Program-made: the position numbers and the translations under genes
Assembly (NCBI RefSeq): GCF_000384375.1
Contig: NZ_ARVX01000001.1
Coordinates: forward strand, 2,356,001-2,420,000
DNA: 64,000 nucleotides
Direction: 5' to 3'
Source: Methylotenera versatilis 79
GTDB lineage: Bacteria > Pseudomonadota > Gammaproteobacteria > Burkholderiales > Methylophilaceae
The notes under the pieces: generated by a model
Told to the model about the DNA's origin: nothing
Databases searched by the model: none
The model's input: only the letters and a program-made list of their open reading frames with translations
Shown here: positions 56,247 through 64,000 of the stretch, piece after piece
How positions within the stretch are numbered: position 1 is the first letter of the stretch
How the letters are laid out: each line of letters opens with the position of its first letter

Positions 56247-56596
56247 TAAAGTAAATGAATGCCGAATTGTTTAATGATCAGCGCATAAATGTAGAAAATA
56301 ACCAACGTCAGCACAATGCACAAAATCAATGTTGGCCAAAAACCAAACTTAGGCAGTAAAAAAGAAAATAACAGAAACATCGGTAAAGTTGGTAGCACAT
56401 ACCAAAATGTGTAATAGGCATGATTAGCAATTTTAGTCGTTGGTTGCTGCTCAACATACAACCAGATCAGCGTTAAGATAGTCACCAATGGCAGCGCTGC
56501 GACCAAACTCCCCAACTTATCACTCGCTTTGGCGAATTCAGAAACCAGCACCACAACCGCAGCCGTGATCAAATATTTCACTAGAATATACATCAT
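56246..56596 (-). CDS. DUF3147-like small membrane protein
   Basis: This 116-residue protein has about four membrane helices (about 5-22, 30-48, 62-82 and 88-108) and the style of the DUF3147 family, including ITAAVVVLVSEFAKASDKLG and ALPLVTILTLIWLYVEQQ. Function is unknown. Its stop codon shares a base with the earP start (TAATG), so it should be co-translated with earP and efp. Whether it has to do with EF-P is open. Confidence 0.7.
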   Translation of the reverse strand: MMYILVKYLITAAVVVLVSEFAKASDKLGSLVAALPLVTILTLIWLYVEQQPTTKIANHAYYTFWYVLPTLPMFLLFSFLLPKFGFWPTLILCIVLTLVIFYIYALIIKQFGIHLL

Positions 56597-56701
56597 GATT
56601 GTTCGCTTATTAAATTTATCGGGAAAAAGCGGCTAATCGCAACAGTATATGGTTACTATTAATCATTACGATGCAATTGGCCGCTAATAAACTAAATAAT
56701 T

Positions 56702-57118
56702 TTAAACAACCAGTGGCGCTACAAAGGCAAAGAATGCGCCTATTGCAAAAATCACCACCGATAACCAATAAACACGCAATGCATTACGTCGTGTTTTGGC
56801 GCAAACTGCCGCTAAATTGGCATCAGCTGGGCAAGGCACATTGCGTGCTTGCCACTGCAAATAACCAGCTATCGCCAGCATCGCACCGGCCAAACCAAAC
56901 ACCAACGGTTTATGCTCACTAATCCATATCAGTTGTGGAAAATGTGTAATTAAACTGGTTAAGGTTGCCGCAGAACCAATTGCCACCAAAGTAGCTGGCA
57001 ACGCGCAACAAATCAGCGTTGAACCGCTAGTGAAAAGTGACAGAATATTGGCTTTTTGAGCGGTTTTTACTGCATTTAAATCAGTTAAGTCGCTATTTAA
57101 ATTAGTTATTTCTGCCAT
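56702..57118 (-). CDS. MerT-like metal-transport membrane protein
   Basis: This 138-residue protein has three hydrophobic segments (about 30-60, 70-90 and 113-135). The first holds a vicinal cysteine pair Cys37-Cys38 in LICCALPATLVAIG, and the loop after the second helix has Cys96 and Cys106. That pattern (CC in helix 1, a second Cys pair in the loop) is that of MerT mercuric ion transporters, although the rest of the sequence is diverged. No merA, merR or merC is nearby, so mercury is not implied. Its ATG directly follows the stop of the MerP-like gene (TAA-ATG). Confidence 0.7.
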   Translation of the reverse strand: MAEITNLNSDLTDLNAVKTAQKANILSLFTSGSTLICCALPATLVAIGSAATLTSLITHFPQLIWISEHKPLVFGLAGAMLAIAGYLQWQARNVPCPADANLAAVCAKTRRNALRVYWLSVVIFAIGAFFAFVAPLVV

Positions 57119-57460
57119 TTATTTTGCCTCCTGTTTGGCTTCAAGTTGTGCCTTAATATGCGCGACTGGGTGCTCTGAAATTTCAATAGAAGTCACCTCA
57201 TAACCCGCATCTTTAATGATGGTTTTGACTTGCTCATTTGAAAGTGTTTGCCCATCTTTCAGTTCAACCGCGACCACACGCTGTTTTAAATTAACGTAAA
57301 CATCTTGCGTTTGCGAAAGCGCGCGCATTTTCTTCTCAATGCCTTGCGCGCAAAATGCGCATACCATACCGTTAACATTGGCCTTGATGGTTTGTGTTGC
57401 AAAAACCATGTTGCTGAATAATGCAGAGAATACAATCGTTGTTAATACTAATTTTTTCAT
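57119..57460 (-). CDS. MerP-like periplasmic heavy-metal-binding protein
   Basis: This 113-residue protein has a signal peptide (about 1-21) and one heavy-metal-associated (HMA) domain with the metal motif GMVCAFC (Cys34, Cys37), and the typical ending GQTLSNEQVKTIIKDAGYEV. The phenylalanine between the cysteines and the Lys/Ala/Glu-rich extension after the domain differ from classical MerP. It probably hands a soft metal (copper, silver or mercury) to the MerT-like protein encoded immediately downstream. Confidence 0.8.
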   Translation of the reverse strand: MKKLVLTTIVFSALFSNMVFATQTIKANVNGMVCAFCAQGIEKKMRALSQTQDVYVNLKQRVVAVELKDGQTLSNEQVKTIIKDAGYEVTSIEISEHPVAHIKAQLEAKQEAK

Positions 57461-57494
57461 GATAATTTTCCTTTAATTAAGCTTTAAATAAATT

Positions 57495-58163
57495 CTAGAA
57501 TACGTACATAAAGTTAAAGCGTGGTTCGCGTGAGTTATTCACACCCGCCTCAACAAAAAAGCTTTTGTTCACCAAGCGCACCATTGGCGTGACTTCAATC
57601 TTTTCCGATAAGCCATTCATATTGCGCGCTTCTAAAATCAGCCACGGCTGCGTTTTGTCATAATCGCTTTCATAGAATGAAAAACCGGCGCGTACAGAAG
57701 TGAAATCGTGATTAATATCGGAAGCGCGATACAGACGATGCGCTGCCTGAAAATAAATACGCGTGGTTTCGTAATCGAATTGAACGCCTGGCGTGACCAT
57801 TACTTTGTCAAAATTACGGTTCTCGCCAATGAACTTATCCTCACCTTGCAATGCGCCTATTCCACCTTGAAACCACAAATTGGCTTGCGCATGTGGCAGA
57901 TTCCAGCGCTGCAATAAACGTGTGTAAGTTAACTCTTCTAAAGTACGAGATTTGCTTTTGTCGTCAGCGCGCATATAAGTCGCACTTACACCAAAAGCAT
58001 CACGTGGCGTAACGGCATAATTAACAAATGACTCGCGCCAATTACTATTAAAGTCGCCCATCGCCATAAAAGATTCACTAAAACCCATTGGGCCCGCGAT
58101 TGCGGATTGGCTGAGTAGCATTGCCAGCAATGGCAATGCTATTTTAAAACGTAGGACAAGCAT
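57495..58163 (-). CDS. Secreted, probably outer-membrane protein of the metal cassette
   Basis: This 222-residue protein has a signal peptide (about 1-23, AIAG). Alternating polar/non-polar strands and a terminal phenylalanine (NFMYVF) suggest an outer-membrane beta-barrel of perhaps eight to ten strands. I do not recognise the family. It lies 34 bases before the MerP-like gene and is likely in the same transcript, so it might provide outer-membrane passage for the same metal. That is inference from position. Confidence 0.65.
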   Translation of the reverse strand: MLVLRFKIALPLLAMLLSQSAIAGPMGFSESFMAMGDFNSNWRESFVNYAVTPRDAFGVSATYMRADDKSKSRTLEELTYTRLLQRWNLPHAQANLWFQGGIGALQGEDKFIGENRNFDKVMVTPGVQFDYETTRIYFQAAHRLYRASDINHDFTSVRAGFSFYESDYDKTQPWLILEARNMNGLSEKIEVTPMVRLVNKSFFVEAGVNNSREPRFNFMYVF

Positions 58164-58246
58164 GATTTTCCTTTATCTAACTTTGATAACTTAGCTTTGA
58201 ATTGCTTAGGTTTTAATTACTAAGCTGGTCATCAAATCAACAAATA

Positions 58247-58264
58247 CGCCCTAAATTTTGGGCG
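58247..58264 (-). terminator. Small hairpin between the Cys/His-rich gene and the outer-membrane-like gene
   Basis: The stem CGCCC / GGGCG encloses an 8-base loop, followed on the minus strand by TATTTGTTG. It may be a weak terminator or a processing hairpin between the first gene of the cassette and the rest. Confidence 0.35.
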
Positions 58265-58275
58265 GAATGAGGGTG

Positions 58276-58668
58276 TTAGATAAAAGCGATGGGTGGACGT
58301 TGCAGATTAGGAAGTGTGATTGAAGCGTAAGATTGATGATTAAAATCAATCATTTGTGTAAAATTTAAAGCAAAAGTCGATTGAATATTGACAGGCATAG
58401 CAGTTAACGCACACATATTGGCACATACTGTCGCGCAACTAGATTTATGCGAGACTTGCTGATGACTTTTTTTATGAGAATCCGCAGAAGTGTCGTTTTG
58501 CATAGTTTGATGGCAAGGCATGTTACTAGACATTAACTCTACTGATTTTTCCACAATATTCGCTTGCATCATGCTATTGCAAATCAGCATATTGGCGGTC
58601 GCCAAAGCTTGCATTGGCAATAATACCAATAACAAATAAGCAAAAAAAAGTGAATAACGTTTCAACAT
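58276..58668 (-). CDS. Cys/His/Met-rich periplasmic protein, probably metal-related
   Basis: This 130-residue protein has a signal peptide (about 1-25). The mature part is rich in Met, His and Cys: Cys30, Cys52 in MPCHQTM, the HKKSHQQVSHKSSC stretch, and CATVCANMC with Cys78, Cys82 and Cys86 at intervals of four. Such content suggests binding of copper or a similar metal. It is in the style of small uncharacterised DUF2946-like proteins found beside copper genes, but I cannot assign it firmly. It is the first gene of the four-gene cassette. Confidence 0.6.
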   Translation of the reverse strand: MLKRYSLFFAYLLLVLLPMQALATANMLICNSMMQANIVEKSVELMSSNMPCHQTMQNDTSADSHKKSHQQVSHKSSCATVCANMCALTAMPVNIQSTFALNFTQMIDFNHQSYASITLPNLQRPPIAFI

Positions 58669-58719
58669 GAAATCTAGGATAGCAGAGTCATCAACTTAGT
58701 TCAAACAGCAGCATTTATT

Positions 58720-59238
58720 TTAAACGATATCAGTTGCAATTGAATCAGCTGGCGTATAACGGATATCTATCACTTCAAACGTTTCGTCGCCTTTTGGCGT
58801 AATCACACGCACAGTATCGCCTAAAGCTTTTCCCAACATCGCTTTTGCTAGTGGTGAAACCCAACTGATAAAGCCTAAGTTTGGCTCTAATTCATCTTTG
58901 CCGACAATACGATAGACATGTTCGCTATCGTCTGCCAAATTAAACAGCGTTACCCAAGCACCAAAGAACACTTTTTCTAAATGCTGTTGCAGGCTACTGT
59001 CGACAATTTCGGCTAAATCCATGCGGCGCATTAAATGACGGCAGCGGCTATCAATTTGGCGTAAGCGACGTTTGCCATAAATGTAGTCACCATTCTCGCT
59101 TCTGTCGCCATTACTAGCCGCCCAAGAAACCGTGCGCACCACTTCTGGCCGCTCTACTTTATATAGCGCATGGAATTCTGCCTGCAAAGCGGCAAAACCT
59201 TGTGGTGTGATGTAATTTTTTTCGTCCAAACTACTCAA
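58720..59238 (-). CDS. greB: Transcription elongation factor GreB
   Basis: GreB enters the RNA polymerase secondary channel and stimulates cleavage of backtracked RNA. This 172-residue protein has the N-terminal coiled coil with ITPQGFAALQAEFHAL and NGDRSENGDYIYGKRRLRQID, containing the acidic tip Asp/Glu residues (GDRSENGDY). The C-terminal FKBP-like domain contains ISWVSPLAKAMLGKALGDTV. The YGKRRLR sequence after the tip is typical of GreB rather than GreA. It follows the 133-residue gene by 45 bases. Confidence 0.93.
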   Translation of the reverse strand: MSSLDEKNYITPQGFAALQAEFHALYKVERPEVVRTVSWAASNGDRSENGDYIYGKRRLRQIDSRCRHLMRRMDLAEIVDSSLQQHLEKVFFGAWVTLFNLADDSEHVYRIVGKDELEPNLGFISWVSPLAKAMLGKALGDTVRVITPKGDETFEVIDIRYTPADSIATDIV

Positions 59239-59283
59239 TTAAAATCCTGCCAATCAAAATATTGCTAACCACTTTACCCGTCA

Positions 59284-59685
59284 TTAATTGAATGGCTCAT
59301 TAAATGAATCATTATTCAACAACTGAACGTTTTTGACAAAATAAGGCGTTTCACCAAAACAACTACCTGGAATCCCTTTGTGCTCTTCATAAGTGATTCT
59401 GACGCGCTTGCCTAAACTGTCATTGATCTTTTCAACCAACTTCAAATCTTTCACTGTGAACGTAAATTTTTCAGCTTGTGTGCCAGGCATTGAAACTAGC
59501 ACTAATTCGCCCTCGTAAGTTTTGCAAACGTAGCCTTTTTCTGAAAATTTCTGCACATAACCAGCACGCTCACCCGTTGAATATACCCAAGTAAGTGCCG
59601 CCCAAGTGTATAGCGCAAATAAAACAATCGGGAAAATGATTGCCAAAATGAGTATTTTGAATAGTTTAGCAAGTTTACTGACCAT
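59284..59685 (-). CDS. Membrane-anchored protein, unknown function
   Basis: This 133-residue protein has one N-terminal membrane helix (about 8-33), then a soluble domain with TGERAGYVQKFSEKGYVCKTYEGEL and GKRVRITYEEHKGIPGSCFGETPYFV. Two cysteines (in YVCKT and GSCFG) could pair. Similar proteins are widespread in proteobacteria without a known role; by recollection some are mislabelled as 6-phosphogluconate dehydrogenase. It is the upstream partner of greB and divergent from the AddB-like gene. Confidence 0.7.
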   Translation of the reverse strand: MVSKLAKLFKILILAIIFPIVLFALYTWAALTWVYSTGERAGYVQKFSEKGYVCKTYEGELVLVSMPGTQAEKFTFTVKDLKLVEKINDSLGKRVRITYEEHKGIPGSCFGETPYFVKNVQLLNNDSFNEPFN

Positions 59686-59720
59686 CGCTTACCTCAGAGT
59701 TTATGTTGAATAACGAATGT

Positions 59721-59749
59721 TTGAATCCGCAAGTTTATGCGGCTATTTT
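59721..59749 (+). promoter_or_regulatory. Probable sigma70 promoter with palindromic spacer for the addB-like gene
   Basis: TTGAAT (59,721-59,726) and TATTTT (59,744-59,749) are 17 bases apart. The spacer holds a near-complete inverted repeat CCGCA-agttta-TGCGG (59,727-59,742) that could be an operator. The predicted start of transcription is about 20 bases before the ATG at 59,776. Confidence 0.5.
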
Positions 59750-59775
59750 ACTGCAAGTTCGCCTACAATAACGAC

Positions 59776-62511
59776 ATGTCAGATTTAACATCCCATTTAA
59801 TATTATGCACGACAGCGCGTTTAAGTCGCGGCTTGCAACTGTACTATCAGCAACAATTATCGCTGAAGCAAACGCAATGGCAAACGCCACAAATAATGAC
59901 CTTGCAACAATGGTTAAGTCAGTTGATGCAACAAGGACTTTTAGCGGGCGAAGTGGATTTGCATACTTTTCCACGCATCCATTTAAATACCATCACTGAA
60001 AAAATGCTCTGGCAACAAGCGATACAAAGTTGCATACAAAAACACGAATTAGCAGAATTATTCGATGTAGTCAGTTTGGCCGATGCGGCGATTGCGGCGA
60101 ATCAGTTATTGATCGAATGGCAAGTAAACGATGCGCAATTGAATGATTATTTTCAATCAGTCGAAACGCGGCAATTTTTGCGCTGGCGCGCAGCGTTTCA
60201 GACTTTATGCGTGCAGAATAATGCGCTGGAATGTGCGCGAATATTGGCTTTGCAAGTGGAATTTTTAGCCACAACGACATTACCGCTGCCAAGCAAAATC
60301 GAATTAGCGGGTTTTGACCGCATCACGCCGTTAGAACAACAACTAATCGCCAATCTGCAGGCTAAAAATGTGCAAGTTACTTTCTTGCAACATCATCAAA
60401 ATGCTCAGCATACCGAGCAGATTGAATGTGATGATTGCGATGCAGAATGTCGCGCTGCGGTAGCTTGGGCGAAAGAAACCTTCACGCAAAATCCGCAAGC
60501 TAACTTAGCCATCATCACGCCAATATTGGGCAATCTTCGCACAAAGCTGGCCGATCTTTTAGACGATATTTTTCACCCCGAAACGCTGCATCCCAGCTTG
60601 TATGAAATGCCACGCATCGTGGATTTTTCGATTGGCGCGCCGTTAAGTGAGCACTCGATGGTGACAACTGCATTACGATTATTGCGTTTGGCGAGCAGCG
60701 CCAGAAGCACCGCGCAAGCCGACTTAAGCGCGCTGCTGCTGGATAATTATTGGGGCGTAGAAACTGAAAGTGATGCTCGCCATTTGCTGGATGCGCAAAT
60801 GCGCAAAAAATTAACACGCACTGTTAGTTTGCAGTCGCTAACGATTTTGGCGCAAAAATCAGCGGATGCTGGGCTTTCAAACGCATCAATATCTATCCAT
60901 CCATTGATACAGTTTTTAAGCCATTTAGCTACTCTGCAGAATACACAAACGCAATGGCGCGGCAAAAATCTACCCAGTTTTTGGGCGGGACAATTTAGCC
61001 AATTGTTAGCAAACGTCAATTGGGCAAACACACGCAGCTTGAGTAGTTATGAATATCAAGCGCAACAATCGTGGTTAAAAGCTTTACAACATTTTGCTGA
61101 ATTGGATGCATTAACTGGTCCGATTTCAGCGGCAGATGCGGTGAATAAAATCAACCAAATCTGTGCAGCCAGCATGTTTTTACCCGAAACCACTGGCAAC
61201 CCGCGCTTACAATTACTGGGCATGTTAGAAACCAGCGCAATACCGTTGGATGGAGCATGGGTGCTGGGCATGAACGACCAGCACTGGCCGCCACCAGCTA
61301 GACCAAACCCGTTGTTACCCGTTAAATTACAACGCGATTTGAATATGCCAAATGCTGATACAGATATCCAGGCAGCATTTGCGCAAAAAGTGCAGCAGCG
61401 TTTAATTAATAGTGCCAGCAACATTGTGTTTTCTTGGGCGCGAAAAGAGGCTGATCGCGAATTGCGCGCTTCACCATTATTGAGCGATTTGCCTTTTCGG
61501 GATTCCGTCAAAAGTGTGAATACCATTGCTGAAACACTTAGCGAAAATGTTTTAAGCCAATTGACGATTGAGTTGTTAGACGACCATATCGCGCCGCCCA
61601 TTTCTGCGGTAGAAAAACTACGCGGCGGCAGCGCACTATTTGAAGCGCAAGCCATCTGCCCTGCTTGGCTTTTTTATCAATATCGCTTGGGCGCAAAATC
61701 GCTACAAAGCCCAACTGACGGCTTAGATAGTTTAGAACGCGGCAACTTAACCCATGAAGTGTTGCAACAATTTTGGCTTAAATGTAAAAGCGCTATTCAA
61801 CTTAAATCGCTATCAGATAGTCAACTTGAAGCAGCTATTAAGACTGCGATTGATTCCGCCTTTAATGCCGCGCGTAATATCGAAAACGTGCCAAAACAAA
61901 TTCTGCAAATCGAGCAGCAACGCTTGCAACCGCTCATTAGCACTTGGCTGGCGCTTGAAAAGCAACGGGCGGATTTCATTGTGGAAGCGTGTGAAGCTGA
62001 GCATAAACTAATCATTGAAGACTTAGAAATCACGCTCAGAATTGACCGCATCGATGCATTGGCAGATGGCGGATTGGTGATTATTGATTACAAAACAGGT
62101 AGCAGCAAACCCAGCCATAGCAGCTGGGCGGACGAACGCATCACCAAACCACAAATTCCTTTATATGCGGCGCTAGTACTAAAAGACGAGCAAGTGACTG
62201 CTGCCTGTTTTGCCAAAGTCGATCCGTTGGAGTGTCAATTTAGTGGCGTGTCTGAGAATGACGCTTTGCCAAATATTAAGCCTTTTAATGTGTTAAGTAG
62301 CGGCTCTGTTTTTAGCGAATTTTCGGATTTTGAAGCGTTGATTTTGCATTGGCGCGAAAGTTTAACGGTGATTGCACATGAAATTAAAACCGGTGTCGCC
62401 AATGTGCGATTTGAAAATGAAACCGATTTGCTTTATTGCGAAGTGAGGCCTTTGTTGCGTTTGCCAGAGCGCGCGCTGCAGTTTGAACAACAGACTTCGT
62501 TGAAAAAATAA
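59776..62511 (+). CDS. AddB-like PD-(D/E)XK nuclease/inactive helicase
   Basis: This 911-residue protein has a degenerate helicase-like N-terminal part and a C-terminal PD-(D/E)XK nuclease: His in NLTHEVLQQFW (about 659), Asp in LRIDRIDAL (about 757), and DYKTG (about 772-776). This fits the nuclease partner of AddAB-type double-strand break processing complexes, which replace RecBCD in many bacteria. The ATG at 59,776 is preferred; an upstream in-frame ATG at 59,737 lies inside the likely promoter. No four-cysteine iron-sulfur motif was evident. The helicase partner follows 13 bases downstream. Confidence 0.85.
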   Translation: MSDLTSHLILCTTARLSRGLQLYYQQQLSLKQTQWQTPQIMTLQQWLSQLMQQGLLAGEVDLHTFPRIHLNTITEKMLWQQAIQSCIQKHELAELFDVVSLADAAIAANQLLIEWQVNDAQLNDYFQSVETRQFLRWRAAFQTLCVQNNALECARILALQVEFLATTTLPLPSKIELAGFDRITPLEQQLIANLQAKNVQVTFLQHHQNAQHTEQIECDDCDAECRAAVAWAKETFTQNPQANLAIITPILGNLRTKLADLLDDIFHPETLHPSLYEMPRIVDFSIGAPLSEHSMVTTALRLLRLASSARSTAQADLSALLLDNYWGVETESDARHLLDAQMRKKLTRTVSLQSLTILAQKSADAGLSNASISIHPLIQFLSHLATLQNTQTQWRGKNLPSFWAGQFSQLLANVNWANTRSLSSYEYQAQQSWLKALQHFAELDALTGPISAADAVNKINQICAASMFLPETTGNPRLQLLGMLETSAIPLDGAWVLGMNDQHWPPPARPNPLLPVKLQRDLNMPNADTDIQAAFAQKVQQRLINSASNIVFSWARKEADRELRASPLLSDLPFRDSVKSVNTIAETLSENVLSQLTIELLDDHIAPPISAVEKLRGGSALFEAQAICPAWLFYQYRLGAKSLQSPTDGLDSLERGNLTHEVLQQFWLKCKSAIQLKSLSDSQLEAAIKTAIDSAFNAARNIENVPKQILQIEQQRLQPLISTWLALEKQRADFIVEACEAEHKLIIEDLEITLRIDRIDALADGGLVIIDYKTGSSKPSHSSWADERITKPQIPLYAALVLKDEQVTAACFAKVDPLECQFSGVSENDALPNIKPFNVLSSGSVFSEFSDFEALILHWRESLTVIAHEIKTGVANVRFENETDLLYCEVRPLLRLPERALQFEQQTSLKK

Positions 62512-62524
62512 GTTAAATAAAACC

Positions 62525-64000
62525 ATGAACAACGCACTCACTCAGCCAGATTTAATTCAATCAGACTTAATCAAACTAGACACGCAAAATCGCCAACACG
62601 CACTTAAGCTAGAAAACTTTATTGTAGAAGCGCCAGCCGGCGCTGGCAAAACCGAATTATTGACACAGCGTTATTTAAAGTTACTCGCCACGGTTGAAGC
62701 GCCAGAAGAGATTATCGCGCTGACTTTTACCAATAAAGCAGCGACTGAAATGCGTAATCGCATTTTGATGTCGCTGGAAGCGGCAGAAAATAACACCCAG
62801 ATTGATGCGCCGCACAAACAGGTGACGCGTGATTTAGCTAACGCTGCACTGGCGCATGCCAATATGCTGGGCTGGCAACTGTTATCGCAACCAGCACGGC
62901 TGCGCATTCAAACGATGGATGCTTTATGTAGCAGCTTGGCACGGCAAATGCCGTTATTGAGCCGTTTTGGCGGTCAGCCTGTGGTTAGCACAGATGCTAA
63001 TGCGCATTACCAAACGGCGGCGCAACAAGCATTGGCACAAATCGCTAGTGAAAATAGTCCTGATGACACCGTGACGACGGCGTTGCGATTCATGCAAAAT
63101 AATATCGAAAAACTCACCGAATTATTAGCGGATATGCTGGCAAAACGCGACCAATGGCTGCCGTTGGTGGGTGAACATGCCAATATTACGGTAGAAGAAA
63201 TTACAGCAGGCGTAGCCAATGCGTTGAACGCATTAATAGAACAACGGCTTGCGCTGACGATTGAGGCTATTCCTGCCAATATCCAAACACAACTGATGCC
63301 AATTGTGCGTTTTGCTGCCAGTAATTTAGAAGAAAATCATGCACTGCAAATGCTGGCTGACTGGCAAATACCGTTTTCTGACAATGCAAACGATTTAGCC
63401 AGTTGGCAGATTCTGGCGGATTTTTTGCTTACTGACAAAGGCACGTTTAGAAAGAAAGTTGATATCAAAAATGGCTTTCCTCCTAAAGATAAAAACCATC
63501 CCGAATACGATGAATATAAGCAGCAATTTTTGCAGCTTGTTGAAATCATAAGTGATGCGCAAACTTTAGATGTGGTGCGTTATCTGCCGAATATGCGCTT
63601 AGATGTGATTGCCCAAGACTGCGCGATTATTAAGGCTTTAGCGCAATTACTGCAGTTAGCGACCGCGCATCTATGGACGACTTTTCAAGCCGCGAATGAA
63701 GTAGATTTTGTCGCTATCGCGCAATCTGCCAGTTATGCGCTGGAAAATGAGCGTGGCGCGACTGATTTAGCATTGAAACTAGATTATAAAATCTCACATT
63801 TATTAGTGGATGAGTTTCAAGATACCAGCCCGACTCAAATGCGCTTGATTGAGCAATTAACACTAGGCTGGCAGCCTGATGATGGACGTACTTTATTTTG
63901 CGTGGGCGATCCGATGCAATCGATTTATCGCTTTCGTAAAGCAGATGTGAGTTTATTTTTAACCGCCAGCGAGTTCGGCATCGGGCAATTGCCGCTTTCG
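62525..64000 (+). CDS. AddA-like UvrD/Rep-family helicase, N-terminal part (runs off the window)
   Basis: The first 492 codons of a superfamily 1A helicase are present. The sequence has Walker A EAPAGAGKTELLTQR (about 38-52), motif Ia ALTFTNKAATEMRNR, the segment IQTMDALCSSLARQMP, Walker B HLLVDEFQDTSPTQM, and motif III VGDPMQSIYRFRKADVSLF. The frame is still open at base 64,000; a nuclease domain would be expected near the missing C-terminus if it is a true AddA. With the upstream gene it forms an AddAB-like recombination repair pair. Confidence 0.9.
   Translation, partial: MNNALTQPDLIQSDLIKLDTQNRQHALKLENFIVEAPAGAGKTELLTQRYLKLLATVEAPEEIIALTFTNKAATEMRNRILMSLEAAENNTQIDAPHKQVTRDLANAALAHANMLGWQLLSQPARLRIQTMDALCSSLARQMPLLSRFGGQPVVSTDANAHYQTAAQQALAQIASENSPDDTVTTALRFMQNNIEKLTELLADMLAKRDQWLPLVGEHANITVEEITAGVANALNALIEQRLALTIEAIPANIQTQLMPIVRFAASNLEENHALQMLADWQIPFSDNANDLASWQILADFLLTDKGTFRKKVDIKNGFPPKDKNHPEYDEYKQQFLQLVEIISDAQTLDVVRYLPNMRLDVIAQDCAIIKALAQLLQLATAHLWTTFQAANEVDFVAIAQSASYALENERGATDLALKLDYKISHLLVDEFQDTSPTQMRLIEQLTLGWQPDDGRTLFCVGDPMQSIYRFRKADVSLFLTASEFGIGQLPLS

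Noticed and set aside
56702-57460. Mercury resistance operon
   Set aside because: Only MerT- and MerP-like proteins are present; no reductase, lyase or MerR regulator, and sequences are diverged.
59737-59775. Upstream ATG of the AddB-like gene
   Set aside because: It falls within the spacer of the probable promoter; the next in-frame ATG at 59,776 fits the transcription start better.
1-64000. tRNA, rRNA, CRISPR arrays, prophage or complete IS elements
   Set aside because: I looked for cloverleaf ends, regular spaced repeats and transposase or integrase motifs and saw none; this was by eye, so a covariance-model scan could still find a small RNA.
1-64000. Apparent frequency of GTTAAC and TTAAC in gaps and genes
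   Set aside because: In AT-rich DNA this hexamer is expected often; by eye it is not clearly beyond composition, and no regular placement relative to genes was seen.

Overview
The window reads as a chromosomal segment of a low-GC betaproteobacterium. The best guess is Methylophilaceae (a Methylotenera-like methylotroph), based on the gene order leuC-leuD-leuB-asd-fimV-truA-trpF-trpB-trpA-accD-folC-dedD-cvpA-purF, an EF-P with Arg32 next to EarP, and an AT-leaning composition. No methylotrophy gene lies in the window, so the family assignment is inference. I found no rRNA, tRNA, CRISPR array, prophage or complete insertion sequence.

Region 1 (1-20,717, all minus strand) is one long biosynthetic run. 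Reading in the direction of transcription it goes: a small PuuD-type membrane protein with a 34-residue partner; argD, argF, a small membrane protein and argG; ppnP and yajQ; leuC, an entericidin-like lipoprotein, leuD, leuB and asd; the polar hub protein fimV; truA, trpF, trpB, trpA, accD, folC, a SPOR-domain dedD, cvpA; and the 5' end of purF. Arginine, leucine, aspartate-family and tryptophan synthesis are thus grouped with fatty acid, folate and purine functions.

Region 2 (21,200-33,250) is more accessory. It holds a Rieske oxygenase with an EamA exporter, an unknown lipoprotein, a NarX/NarL-type two-component pair, a small lipoprotein, PPK2 polyphosphate kinase, dihydroxyacetone kinase subunits DhaL and DhaK without DhaM, and YcaO. 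These are followed by a gene broken by a single in-frame stop and a MITE-like inverted repeat.

Region 3 (33,250-54,400) holds glnE, acs, a lone sugar-region glycosyltransferase, prfC, a lipoprotein esterase, a CpxA/CpxR-like pair divergent from a Spy/CpxP-like chaperone with a perfect CpxR-type box between them, a YheS-type ABC-F ATPase, and the conserved set yhdP - nitrilase-like hydrolase - tldD.

Region 4 (54,400-64,000) holds efp with its rhamnosyltransferase earP and a DUF3147 membrane protein. Next come a four-gene metal-handling cassette (MerT-like, MerP-like, an outer-membrane-like protein, a Cys/His-rich periplasmic protein), greB, and an AddB/AddA-like nuclease-helicase pair that runs off the end.

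The most interesting points are the metal cassette without merA or merR, the tandem CpxR-type sites, the nonsense-disrupted gene, two diverged copies of an intergenic palindromic repeat (one splitting trpB from trpA), and several uncharacterised microproteins in biosynthetic operons.
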